Under the pieces are notes generated by a model. That model was not told the DNA's origin. It did not search any database and worked only from the letters and a program-made list of their open reading frames with translations. From positions 59,711-123,710 of the forward strand of contig VGZO01000006.1 in the NCBI GenBank assembly GCA_016872555.1: a stretch of 64,000 nt of DNA. Reading direction: 5' to 3'. Source of the stretch: Planctomycetota bacterium (GTDB taxonomy: Bacteria > Planctomycetota > Planctomycetia > Pirellulales > UBA1268). Shown here piece after piece: positions 40,836 through 48,854 of the stretch. Numbering within the stretch: position 1 is the stretch's first letter; every line of letters begins with the position of its first letter. The position numbers were made by a program, and so were the translations under genes.

Positions 40836-41504
40836 TCAGACCGGCGGGAAACCGGCCAGCCAGCGGGCCAGGGCGGTGACGATCGCGTACAGCGAGAAAT
40901 GGGCCACGGCCGTGCCCCAGTCGAAATCGAACGCCGCCAGCGCCGCCAGCGCGCCGACGCCGAAGAAGATCGGCCCGATGAACAGCCACTGCCACAGCTC
41001 GCGCGTCATGTCGGGCGGGATGAAGCCGTGAGCGAACCACAGCAGGGCCCAGGCGGCGCCGCAGACGAGCGTCCGGAGCGTGAGCGGCAGGCCGCGGTAG
41101 GGCTCGAGCTCTCGGTCGCGGATCGCCTCGTAGCCGAGCCGTGCGCAGGGAATGGCGAACAGCAGCGCGGCGGCGGCGAGGCACCAGCCCGGTGCCTGCC
41201 CGGCACCGAACAGGAACCGCGCGGCCAGGGCGAGGAACAGCCCGAGGGGCAAGAGCATCCCCCAGACCACCCACTGCGTGGTGCTCATCGGCAGGTCGAA
41301 GCGGACAAGCGGCGCCGTCGGCGCCCGCCCGGAGGCCGTCGAGGTCGTCGACGGGGCCTCGGGCTCGTGGATCACGATCCCCTTGCTCGCTGCCGGGACG
41401 GTGATCTGCTGCTTGCATTTCGGGCACGGTCCGGTCTTTCCGGCGAACTTGTCGCTGACGGAAAACACCGTCTTGCAGCCCGGGCACATCACCGAAATCG
41501 CCAT
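40836..41504 (-). CDS. Zinc-ribbon membrane protein of unknown function
   Basis: The 222-residue protein starts with a four-cysteine zinc ribbon (CPGCKTVFSVSDKFAGKTGPCPKC, cysteines at about residues 7, 10, 27 and 30), then a short acidic/Thr-rich linker and five to six membrane segments, for example VVWGMLLPLGLFLALAARF and ALLFAIPCARLGYEAI. I do not recognise a family for the membrane part. The gene is the first of a unit with the HD hydrolase. The divergent neighbour at 41723 begins with a related cysteine cluster. Confidence 0.7.
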   Translation of the reverse strand: MAISVMCPGCKTVFSVSDKFAGKTGPCPKCKQQITVPAASKGIVIHEPEAPSTTSTASGRAPTAPLVRFDLPMSTTQWVVWGMLLPLGLFLALAARFLFGAGQAPGWCLAAAALLFAIPCARLGYEAIRDRELEPYRGLPLTLRTLVCGAAWALLWFAHGFIPPDMTRELWQWLFIGPIFFGVGALAALAAFDFDWGTAVAHFSLYAIVTALARWLAGFPPV

Positions 41505-41722
41505 GGTCGCTCCCGCCGCCCGAGAAGAGGCCCACCCCGTGGCGGGCAGTGTCAGACCGTGGCCCGCGGCCGTCAAGCCAACGCCGCGTCCCTCCTTCGG
41601 CGTGCGCGCGCCGGGCCGGCGGTCGCGTGCGGCGGGATCGCGGCGCCGCTCCGGCTACACTCGGAGTCCGGGGGCGAGCGGGAGGGCGGCCGCCGAGGGA
41701 GCGGGCTCGCGAGGAGGTCGTG

Positions 41723-42385
41723 ATGGGTGATGCGAAGGGCGTCGAGGGCAAGTCAGCCGATCAGGCGGGCACCGATCCCTCCCGGCAGGCGGGCGGCGTG
41801 ATCTCCTTTCACTGCCCGAACGGGCACCACATCAAGGTCGCGGCCCGCCTGGCCGGGAAACGAGGCGCCTGCACGAAGTGCGGTGTCGACGTCGTCATCC
41901 CGGCGGCGCCCGCCGCGTTGCCGCCCAGCCCGCCTCCAGCCGTCAAGGCGCCGGCCGCGGTCCCGCCACCGGCCAAGCCCCCCGCACCTGCCGCCCGTTC
42001 CGGCAACGACGCTTCGGCGCTCGACGCGCTGTTCGAGGCGGTCGGCGGACCGGCCCGACCCGAGGAGGAGAACACGATCATGATACACGCGCCGCCGCGC
42101 GAATGGGCGGCGCCCGACGCCGACCAGCCGGTCAACCCGACGGCGCGGCTCGTCGCCCGGTTGTGGGCGGAGCGCGAGCACGGCGGGATCGTCGAACTGC
42201 ACGTCAGCGGCGGCAGCGTGATCCTGCCGGAGTGGTACGAGCCGCACTGGTCGAGCGGCTCGCACGGGCTGTTCGCCAGCCAGGCCGCCGACGGGAGCGT
42301 GACCCTCACCGCCGTGTCGTGGGATTCGATCCAGAAGATCGTCGTCCGGCAGGTCGAAGGGCTGCCCGACGGGATGTTCGAATGA
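41723..42385 (+). CDS. Zinc-ribbon protein with proline linker, divergent partner
   Basis: The 220-residue protein has a cysteine/His cluster near the N-terminus (FHCPNGHHIKVAARLAGKRGACTKCGV), a Pro/Ala linker (about 70-100), and a compact C-terminal domain (ARLVARLWAEREHGGIVELHVSGGSVILPEWYEPHW). The start follows GAGGAGG by 5 bases. The N-terminal motif matches that of the divergent zinc-ribbon membrane protein at 40836-41504, so the two probably share an ancestral ribbon module. No enzymatic motif is visible. Confidence 0.65.
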   Translation: MGDAKGVEGKSADQAGTDPSRQAGGVISFHCPNGHHIKVAARLAGKRGACTKCGVDVVIPAAPAALPPSPPPAVKAPAAVPPPAKPPAPAARSGNDASALDALFEAVGGPARPEEENTIMIHAPPREWAAPDADQPVNPTARLVARLWAEREHGGIVELHVSGGSVILPEWYEPHWSSGSHGLFASQAADGSVTLTAVSWDSIQKIVVRQVEGLPDGMFE

Positions 42386-42412
42386 CGGCGGACGCCCGCC
42401 GCCGCGCGGGCC

Positions 42413-42913
42413 TCATTCGACGTCGTCGAGATCCGATTCCGAGATCATCGTGAACCCCTTGCGGCCGAGGGTTTCCAATCCCATCTCCGTGTTGTCGACC
42501 ATCAGGGCGACCACGGGGCGGCCGCGCGGCCGGACCATGATCGGATACGCCTGGATGATGTTGACCTCGGCCTGCAACAGCGCCGTGCAGACCTGGAGGA
42601 GCGGCTGCGGTGCGTTGGAGAGCTCGACGCCGATCAGGTCGCTCTCGATCAGCGGCAACCCGGCGCGCTCGAGGATCTCGCGCCCCTGGTCGGGATGGCT
42701 GACGAGGAAGCGGACGAACGAGCACTCCCCCGAATCGGCGATCGACAGCGCCACGACGCGGACGCGCGAGCCGTCGAAGCGCCGCACCACCTCGAGCAGC
42801 TGTCCGACCCGGTTCTCGAGGAACACGGTGAACTGCCGGAGCGTCGGCCACTGCCGGCCCCGGGCGGTGGCGAAACCGATGCCGGAGTTGCCCCCGCTGT
42901 CGTCGGTGCTCAC
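42413..42913 (-). CDS. Two-ACT-domain protein
   Basis: The 166-residue protein contains two ACT-like stretches: LRQFTVFLENRVGQLLEVVRRF (about 24-95) and the second (about 100-160), with LLQAEVNIIQAYPIMV. The first resembles amino-acid-binding ACT domains of the IlvH/acetolactate synthase regulatory type, but no catalytic subunit is next to it, so the role is not assigned. It starts at GTG 42911-42913. Converges on the zinc-ribbon gene. Confidence 0.75.
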   Translation of the reverse strand: MSTDDSGGNSGIGFATARGRQWPTLRQFTVFLENRVGQLLEVVRRFDGSRVRVVALSIADSGECSFVRFLVSHPDQGREILERAGLPLIESDLIGVELSNAPQPLLQVCTALLQAEVNIIQAYPIMVRPRGRPVVALMVDNTEMGLETLGRKGFTMISESDLDDVE

Positions 42914-43051
42914 GTCGCGGCTCCGTGGGGTTGCTGACGGCCGGACGCGGCAGGCGGGGGTGGAGTCCCATCCCCGGTCCGGACCGCCCAGAATATGGAC
43001 GGTCCGCGCGACGGGTCAAACGACCGCCGCGATCCGCCGAGGGAGTCCTCC

Positions 43052-43438
43052 ATGACGGCAGCCAGCCACGACGTCCAGATCCGCGTCCGCTACCAGGAGA
43101 CCGACGGTCAACAGCGGGTCCACCACGCCAACTATTTCACCTACTTCGAGATCGGCCGGACCGAGATGCTCCGCTCGACCGGCGCGACATACAGGGCGTT
43201 CGAGGAGGCGGGGCTGATGCTGGTGGTGTCGGAGGCCACCTGCCGCTACCGCGAGGCGGCCGCCTACGACGACCTGCTCACGCTCCGCACCACGCTCGAG
43301 GCCGTCGGGGGGGCGAGCATCACCCACGCCTACGAGATCATCCGCGACGGGCGGATCCTCGCCACCGGGCGGACGGTCGTCGTCTGCGTCGACCGCGACG
43401 GCCGCGTCCGCCGGCTGCCCGACTGGTTGCGCGGCTGA
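43052..43438 (+). CDS. Acyl-CoA thioesterase, YbgC/4HBT family
   Basis: The 128-residue hotdog protein has the family signature QETDGQQRVHHANYFTYFEIGRTEML: the Asp of the active site in ETD and the HANY motif. It would hydrolyse short- or medium-chain acyl-CoA. GAGGGAG lies 5-10 bases before the ATG. Hotdog proteins of this size act as homotetramers. Confidence 0.9.
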   Translation: MTAASHDVQIRVRYQETDGQQRVHHANYFTYFEIGRTEMLRSTGATYRAFEEAGLMLVVSEATCRYREAAAYDDLLTLRTTLEAVGGASITHAYEIIRDGRILATGRTVVVCVDRDGRVRRLPDWLRG

Positions 43439-43447
43439 CGACGTCCC

Positions 43448-44245
43448 TCAGCCCGGTAGCGGCTCGAACACGAACCGCTGCTCGCCGCACTGGAACTGCG
43501 CCGCGGCCGAGAGCCGGACCGGCCGCTCGATCCGCATCCACAGCCCGTTGCGGCCGCGGTTGACGATCCGCCACTGGCGCTCGACGCGGAATACCTCGGC
43601 GTGGAGCGGGCTGACGAACGGGTCGTCGAGGACGATCGCCGCCGATCCGCCGTGGCCGCCGACGGTGCACCCGGTGGCGCCGCAGGGGTGGCGGCGATGC
43701 GGCCCGTCGTCGGGTCGGTGGACGAGCCAGGCGACGTCACCGGCGGTGTCGCGTTCGAAGCGGAGCCGGGTCGCTCCCATGAGGAGGCAGCCGCCGTGGC
43801 GGAGCCGGGCTTCGGTGACGCGGACGAACGTTCCGGTCGTGCCCCCGAGGTCGATCAATTGCCAGGTGCCGTCGGGCAGGAGCACGATCCGGGCGTGGAG
43901 CGGCGCCATCGCGTCGTCGTGGGGGATCACGACACCGGCGCCCGAGCGGCCGATGTCGATGCCCGCCCCGCGCAGCCGGATCGTCTCGCCATCCTCGCGG
44001 CCGTCGTCGATGACCCGCACCAGCGCCATCGGGGGACGGTGCAGCGGCCGGTAGGGGAAAGCCTCCGGCGGGGGGCGCCGTGGGCCGGCCGGGACGAAGC
44101 TGGCGGTGTCCGCGGGAACCGTGGCCGCGACGTCGACCGGCGCGGGCTGGCGGAGGAGTTGGGCCCAGCCGTCGAACGAATCGAACAGCGAATCACTGCC
44201 GGACGACTCGCCGGCCGAGGAGATCTCCGAATCCGCGGCACTCAT
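43448..44245 (-). CDS. Tandem FHA-domain protein
   Basis: The 265-residue protein has an acidic Ser-rich N-terminus followed by two forkhead-associated-like domains. The first (about 85-165) has IDIGRSGAGVVIPHDDAMAPLHARI and LIDLGGTTGTFV; the second (about 195-265) has IVLDDPFVSPLHAEVF and RIVNRGRNGLWM. FHA domains bind phosphothreonine, so it may report on Hanks-type kinases such as the one at 36743. The unphosphorylated Ser/Thr-rich N-terminus could itself be a kinase target. Confidence 0.85.
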   Translation of the reverse strand: MSAADSEISSAGESSGSDSLFDSFDGWAQLLRQPAPVDVAATVPADTASFVPAGPRRPPPEAFPYRPLHRPPMALVRVIDDGREDGETIRLRGAGIDIGRSGAGVVIPHDDAMAPLHARIVLLPDGTWQLIDLGGTTGTFVRVTEARLRHGGCLLMGATRLRFERDTAGDVAWLVHRPDDGPHRRHPCGATGCTVGGHGGSAAIVLDDPFVSPLHAEVFRVERQWRIVNRGRNGLWMRIERPVRLSAAAQFQCGEQRFVFEPLPG

Positions 44246-44471
44246 CCCGGCACCTCCTGCGCGAGGGGAGCGGTGCCCCGCTGCTCCCCCGCTCCATGCT
44301 ACCCCGCGCTCGGGAAAAACCAGCGACGGCCGCGGCTTTCGGCCAGGGCACGCGCGGCTGCGGGATCGCCGCCACCGTCGCCCCGCGCCGGCGGCAGGTG
44401 GTATGGTTGCCCAGCCGGGCGGCGACGGTCGTCGCCGCCAGCGCCGCCGCACGGTCGCCGGAGGGGTGTCG

Positions 44472-45392
44472 ATGAAGGGTACGCACACGGTCGGGCTCGT
44501 CGCCGCCCCGTTCACGCCGTTCACGGCCGACGGCGACCTGGCCCTCGACGTGATCCCGGCCTACGCCGCGCATCTCGCCGGCTCTGGCGTCGTCGGCGCC
44601 TTCGTCTGCGGTACGACCGGCGAGGGGATGTCGCTGTCGCGCGAGGAGCGGCAGCGCGTCGCCGAGGTGTGGATCCGCTCGAGCCCGCCGGGGTTCCGGA
44701 TCTTCGTCCACGTCGGCGGGCTGGCCCTGACCGACTGCCGGGCGCTCGCCGCCCATGCCGAGGCCGCCGGGGCGTACGGGATCGCGTGCCTGGCGCCGTT
44801 CTTCTTCCGGCCGGTGGGGCTGGAAGGGCTCGTCGACTGGTGTGCAGCCGTCGCCGATGCCGCGCCGAACACGCCGTTTTATTTCTACCACATCCCGTCG
44901 ATGACCGGCGTCGCGGTGAGCGTGGCCGAGTTCCTCACGCATGCGGGCTCGCGCGTGCCGTCGCTGGCGGGGGCGAAGTTCACCCACGACGACCTCGACG
45001 ATCTCGCCGCCTGCCTGCGCGTCGCCGGTGGCCGCTACGATCTCCTCTTCGGGCGCGACGAGCGGCTCGTCGAGGCGCTCGCCCTCGGCGTGCGCGGGGC
45101 CGTGGGGAGCACCTACAACTTCGCCGCGGCACCGTTCGTCGGCATCGCCGCCGCACGCACCGGCGGCGACTGGGGTGAGGCGGAGCGGCTCCAGGCCGGG
45201 GCGACGCGCTTGATCGAGGAGATCGCCGCCTGTTGCCCGCAACCGCTGCCCGCCTTCAAGGCGGCGATGGCCCGCGTCGGGATCGACTGCGGTCCGGTGC
45301 GCCCGCCGCTCCGCCAGCCGTCGGCCGAGCAACGCGGCCGGATCGAAGCCGTGCTCGCCGCCCACGGGCACCACGGGCGCGGGGTCAGTTGA
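44472..45392 (+). CDS. N-acetylneuraminate lyase-like member of the DHDPS/NAL family
   Basis: The 306-residue TIM-barrel aldolase has GTTGEGMSLSREER near the N-terminus, the FYFYHIPSMTGV block with the Tyr of the catalytic site, and GAKFTHDD with the Schiff-base Lys. FYFYHIP..TGV is closer to N-acetylneuraminate lyases than to DapA. It would cleave N-acetylneuraminate to N-acetylmannosamine and pyruvate, or act on a related 2-oxo sugar acid. GGAGGGG lies before the ATG. No other sialic-acid genes are adjacent. Confidence 0.82.
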   Translation: MKGTHTVGLVAAPFTPFTADGDLALDVIPAYAAHLAGSGVVGAFVCGTTGEGMSLSREERQRVAEVWIRSSPPGFRIFVHVGGLALTDCRALAAHAEAAGAYGIACLAPFFFRPVGLEGLVDWCAAVADAAPNTPFYFYHIPSMTGVAVSVAEFLTHAGSRVPSLAGAKFTHDDLDDLAACLRVAGGRYDLLFGRDERLVEALALGVRGAVGSTYNFAAAPFVGIAAARTGGDWGEAERLQAGATRLIEEIAACCPQPLPAFKAAMARVGIDCGPVRPPLRQPSAEQRGRIEAVLAAHGHHGRGVS

Positions 45393-45834
45393 CCTGCGGC
45401 CCGTCGGCATCCAGCCCGGCACCGTGCTGCTGGCGGATGACGAGGTGGAGGAGGAATCCGACCGGACCGGCGAGGAACGTCAGCGCGAGGGCGACGGACC
45501 GGAGCGGCCAGGGCACTCCGCAGCGGACGGCATCGCGGGCCACCCACGCGCCGACCACCATGTCGAAGACGAGGTAGTGGGTCCAGGCCGCTGCCAGGAC
45601 CCAGTCGTCGGCGAAGGCGCCGCGCAGGCCCGCCAGCGTCGTCAGATCGCCCGGCGGCGGTCCCCCCGTGGCCAGTTTCCAGCCGATCACCGCGGCGTAG
45701 GTCACCGCGAGCAACCCCGGCACCACCGTCGCGCACAGCCGCTGGGAGACCCAGCGCTGCCCGGGCTGAACCAGGAGGAGGATCCAGGCGAGAAGGGCCA
45801 CCGTGTTGGTGACTCGGAAATAGGTCTCGGCCAT
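45385..45834 (-). CDS. ABA4-like (DUF4281) membrane protein
   Basis: The 149-residue protein has four hydrophobic segments and ends with the characteristic THYLVFDMVVGAWVARDAV block, as in the ABA4/DUF4281 family. Plant ABA4 is required for neoxanthin formation, and the bacterial members have no established role. The gene overlaps the end of the lyase gene by 8 bases on the opposite strand. Confidence 0.82.
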   Translation of the reverse strand: MAETYFRVTNTVALLAWILLLVQPGQRWVSQRLCATVVPGLLAVTYAAVIGWKLATGGPPPGDLTTLAGLRGAFADDWVLAAAWTHYLVFDMVVGAWVARDAVRCGVPWPLRSVALALTFLAGPVGFLLHLVIRQQHGAGLDADGPQVN

Positions 45835-46227
45835 CAGCAGCCTCCAGGGTGCGGGGAAGGGGGAGCATCACCCGCTCCGACCGGTCGCGGCAAGCCGGCC
45901 AGGCCACCGGCTCTCGCCACGGGGGTTACGAGGGGCTAAACCTTTTGCCAAAGGTGTTTTCGGGCCGATTTCCAGGGGATGGGATCGGTTCGGCGCGGGA
46001 TGTGCTGCCGGGGCCGCGTGTTGGCGGGAATGGCATCGTGGGCTAACGTACCGCGTGTTCCTACCCCCGCGAGGGGTGCCGTAGCCGCCCGGCCACACCG
46101 TGCACTCCTTGCCGCAGTCGTGCAGTTCCCCTCCGAGGCGGATGGGACCTTGAACTGCCCCGCCCCGCTCGGCCCGCGGTTCCTCCCGGAACCGTACCGC
46201 GGCCTCCAACCCGCAGGAGACATCCCG
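45835..46227 (+). other. Upstream region of the prepilin-like gene
   Basis: The 393 bases are not recognisably coding. A short hairpin, CCTTT-TGCC-AAAGG with TGTTTT behind it, is at 45941-45960. AGGAG at 46215-46219 is the ribosome binding site of the next gene. A promoter probably lies here but cannot be pinned down. Confidence 0.4.
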
Positions 46228-47199
46228 ATGTCGTCCCGGCCCCTCTTCCGTCGTCCCGGCCGCTCCCGTGCCGCCTTCACGCTCGTCGAACTGCTCGTCG
46301 TGATCGCGATCATCGGCACGCTCGTCGGCTTGCTCCTGCCGGCCGTCCAGGCCGCCCGCGAGGCCGCCCGCCGGATCCAGTGCAAGAACCACCTCAAGCA
46401 GGTCGGCCTGGCGCTGCACAACATCAACGACGCCAAGCGCTACCTGCCGCCGATCACCGCCCCCACCAGCCGCGATCCGCTCCTCCAGCGCGGCCCGTTC
46501 TACGGCGTCGTCGGCTTCACCGTCTTCACGTGGCTCCTGCCGTATGTCGAGCAGGCGCCGCTGTATGACCTGGCGATGACCCAGCGCTCGGTCTACACAC
46601 CGGTGCCCGGAGCGCCAGGAGCCGGCGTGATCTATTCGGTGTCGATTCCGCTCTACATCTGCCCCACCGAGACCTCGAGCCCCGGCGGCATGGGAGCGAC
46701 CACCAGTGGCGGCGCGAACCAGTGGGCGGTCGGCAACTATGCCACCAACTACAACGTCTTCGGCAATCCCGGGGCAGCGACGCCAGACCTGCGGATGCAG
46801 GGGGCGTCACGGATTTCGCAGTCGTTTCCCGACGGCACCAGCAGCACCGTGATGGTCGCCGAACGCTACGGCACGTGCGGCTCGAGCGGCGTCGCCGATG
46901 ATCCGAGCACCAACGGCTGCCTGTGGTCCGACAGCAACAGCCGGTGGCGGCCGGTGTTCTGCGTCAACGAGACGATGCAGTCCCCGAGCAATCCCGGGTA
47001 CACGACTTGCGCGATGTTCCAGTCGTCGCCCAACTGGAAGAGCTCGTGCGATTCGTCGCGTGCCCAGACGCCCCACGGCGGGATCATGAACGTCACGCTC
47101 GGCGACGCCAGCGTGCGGAGTGTCGACGATTCGATCGCCCCGGCGACGTGGGCGGCGGTCTGCCATCCGGCCGACGGCGCGGTCGTCGGCGACTGGTGA
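46228..47199 (+). CDS. DUF1559 type prepilin-like protein
   Basis: The 323-residue protein has a class III-type prepilin leader ([36 protein letters not shown]), with cleavage expected before Phe, and then the DUF1559 body with the [25 protein letters not shown]-type helix and C-terminal [20 protein letters not shown]1559 proteins are expanded in planctomycetes, and they are probably secreted pseudopilins whose role is unknown. AGGAG precedes the ATG by 8 bases. Confidence 0.9.
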   Translation: MSSRPLFRRPGRSRAAFTLVELLVVIAIIGTLVGLLLPAVQAAREAARRIQCKNHLKQVGLALHNINDAKRYLPPITAPTSRDPLLQRGPFYGVVGFTVFTWLLPYVEQAPLYDLAMTQRSVYTPVPGAPGAGVIYSVSIPLYICPTETSSPGGMGATTSGGANQWAVGNYATNYNVFGNPGAATPDLRMQGASRISQSFPDGTSSTVMVAERYGTCGSSGVADDPSTNGCLWSDSNSRWRPVFCVNETMQSPSNPGYTTCAMFQSSPNWKSSCDSSRAQTPHGGIMNVTLGDASVRSVDDSIAPATWAAVCHPADGAVVGDW

Positions 47200-47226
47200 G
47201 CAGCATGTGAGCCGGAGGGCGCGCGG

Positions 47227-48816
47227 TCACGCGGGGCCGCGCGCCAACCGGGCCACGCGTGCCACGGTCGCGGCGTCGAACGCCCCGGTGGCCGCCACCG
47301 GCACGACACTCGCACGCCCGCCGGTAGCGGATGCGAGCTCGGCGGCGGTGATCGGTTCGCGGCTCGCGACCTGCGCGGCGACCACCGCGGCGGTGGCGTC
47401 GGACGGGTCGGCCCCGCCCCGCGCCCTGACGCGCTCGGCGGCGACGGCCGCCGGGAGGTCGAGGTCGAGCCATACCAGCTCCACGGCACCGCGCGCCGCG
47501 ACCGCCGCGATCGTGGCGCGCTGCTCGCGGCGCAGGCAGGCGGCGTCGATCACGACGCTCCACCCCGCCGCCAGCGCGGCGCCGGAGAGATCGGCGAGCC
47601 GCTCGTAGGTGCGGCGCGTCGTCGCCGCCGAATACAGCAGGGCGACGGCGGTGGCGTCGGCCGGTCGGTCGGTCGGGGCGAGGCCGGCGCCGCGCTTCCG
47701 CTCGACGTCGCTGCGCAGGCGGATCGCCCCCAGCGCCGCGGCGACCGCCGCGGCGAGCGTCGACTTGCCGCTCCCCGAGATCCCGCAGGTGGCCACGAGG
47801 AGCGGTCGCGTCGGGGTGGCGAGGCGCTCGGCGAGGGCCAGGTAGCGCACGCAGTCGTCGTCGGCCGTGGGCCCGGAGCCAGCCGTCTGGCCGGCGCGGA
47901 TCGCCGCCACCGCCGCCCGGACGATCGCCCGGTAGACGAGGTACATCGGCAGGATCGGCAGCGCGGCATGGTCGTCGGCGGCCTCGACCCACGCGCTGAC
48001 GACCGTCGCGGCGAGGTCGGGGCGGCCGCGCGCGTGGAGATCCATCGCCAGGAAGGCGACGTCGTTGGCGACGTCGATCCAGCGCAGCGACTCGTTGAAC
48101 TCGATCCCGTCGAAGGCCACGATCCGCCCCCGGTGGCGCACGAGATTGCCGAGGTGGAGGTCGCCATGGCACTCGCGGACCCGGCCGGCTCCGCGCCGCG
48201 CCGCGAGACGCTCGCCGTGCCGTGCCAGTTGGCCGTCGATCCAGGTGGCGAGCCCCCGCGCGCGGTCGGCGAGATCGGGGCGGTGCTCGACCAGCTGATC
48301 GAGGTTGAGGTGGACGATCGCCCGGAACGTCGCGGCCGTCCCCCACGGCGCGGCGGTGTCGGCGACGAGCAGATCGCGCTGCACAGCGGCAACGTCTCCG
48401 GCCAGCGTCGCGCAATCCTCGGGCGAGAGCTCGCCGCGCTCGAGGACGTGGTCGAGACGGTCGCGCTCGGGAAACTGCTCGAGGCAGACCGCCCACTCGA
48501 TCGGCTCACCGGCGCCACCGATCGTGGCGGCCTCGGGCGGGCCGGCGATCGGCACGGCCCCGAGGTACAGCTCGGGAGCGAAGCGGCCGTTGAGCCGCAC
48601 CTCCTCGCGGCAGAAGGCGCGGCGGCGCTCGAGCGAGGTGAAGTCGAGAAACCCGAGGTCGACGGGCTTCTTCACCTTGTAGGCCCGCGCGCCGGTGAGG
48701 AACACCCAGGAGATGTGGGTTTCGACGAGGTGCAGGTCGCTCACCGGGTGCGGGTAGGCCGCCGGCTCGAGCAGGCGACGGACGAGCGGCGGGGCGGCAG
48801 CGGGCGGGAGATCCAT
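47227..48816 (-). CDS. Aminoglycoside-phosphotransferase-like / AAA-kinase fusion protein
   Basis: The 529-residue protein has two domains. The N-terminal half (about 30-330) is an APH-like kinase fold with ECHGDLHLGNLVRH, matching the HGDLHxxN catalytic loop, and FDGIEFNESLRWIDVANDVAF. The C-terminal half (about 345-529) is a P-loop kinase beginning TCGISGSGKSTLAAAVAAALG, with the Arg-rich LRSDVERKRGAGL. Proteins of this arrangement are widespread but the substrate is unknown. The start at 48816 is the first Met with homology. Confidence 0.85.
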   Translation of the reverse strand: MDLPPAAAPPLVRRLLEPAAYPHPVSDLHLVETHISWVFLTGARAYKVKKPVDLGFLDFTSLERRRAFCREEVRLNGRFAPELYLGAVPIAGPPEAATIGGAGEPIEWAVCLEQFPERDRLDHVLERGELSPEDCATLAGDVAAVQRDLLVADTAAPWGTAATFRAIVHLNLDQLVEHRPDLADRARGLATWIDGQLARHGERLAARRGAGRVRECHGDLHLGNLVRHRGRIVAFDGIEFNESLRWIDVANDVAFLAMDLHARGRPDLAATVVSAWVEAADDHAALPILPMYLVYRAIVRAAVAAIRAGQTAGSGPTADDDCVRYLALAERLATPTRPLLVATCGISGSGKSTLAAAVAAALGAIRLRSDVERKRGAGLAPTDRPADATAVALLYSAATTRRTYERLADLSGAALAAGWSVVIDAACLRREQRATIAAVAARGAVELVWLDLDLPAAVAAERVRARGGADPSDATAAVVAAQVASREPITAAELASATGGRASVVPVAATGAFDAATVARVARLARGPA

Positions 48817-48854
48817 GGCCCAAGTATCGCCGCCCCGGCACTGCCGGCGAGTGG

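Noticed and set aside
41549-41722. Longer start of the zinc-ribbon gene at 41549
   Set aside because: The upstream codons are Arg/Ala-rich and overlap the divergent promoter; ATG 41723 has a strong GAGGAGG.
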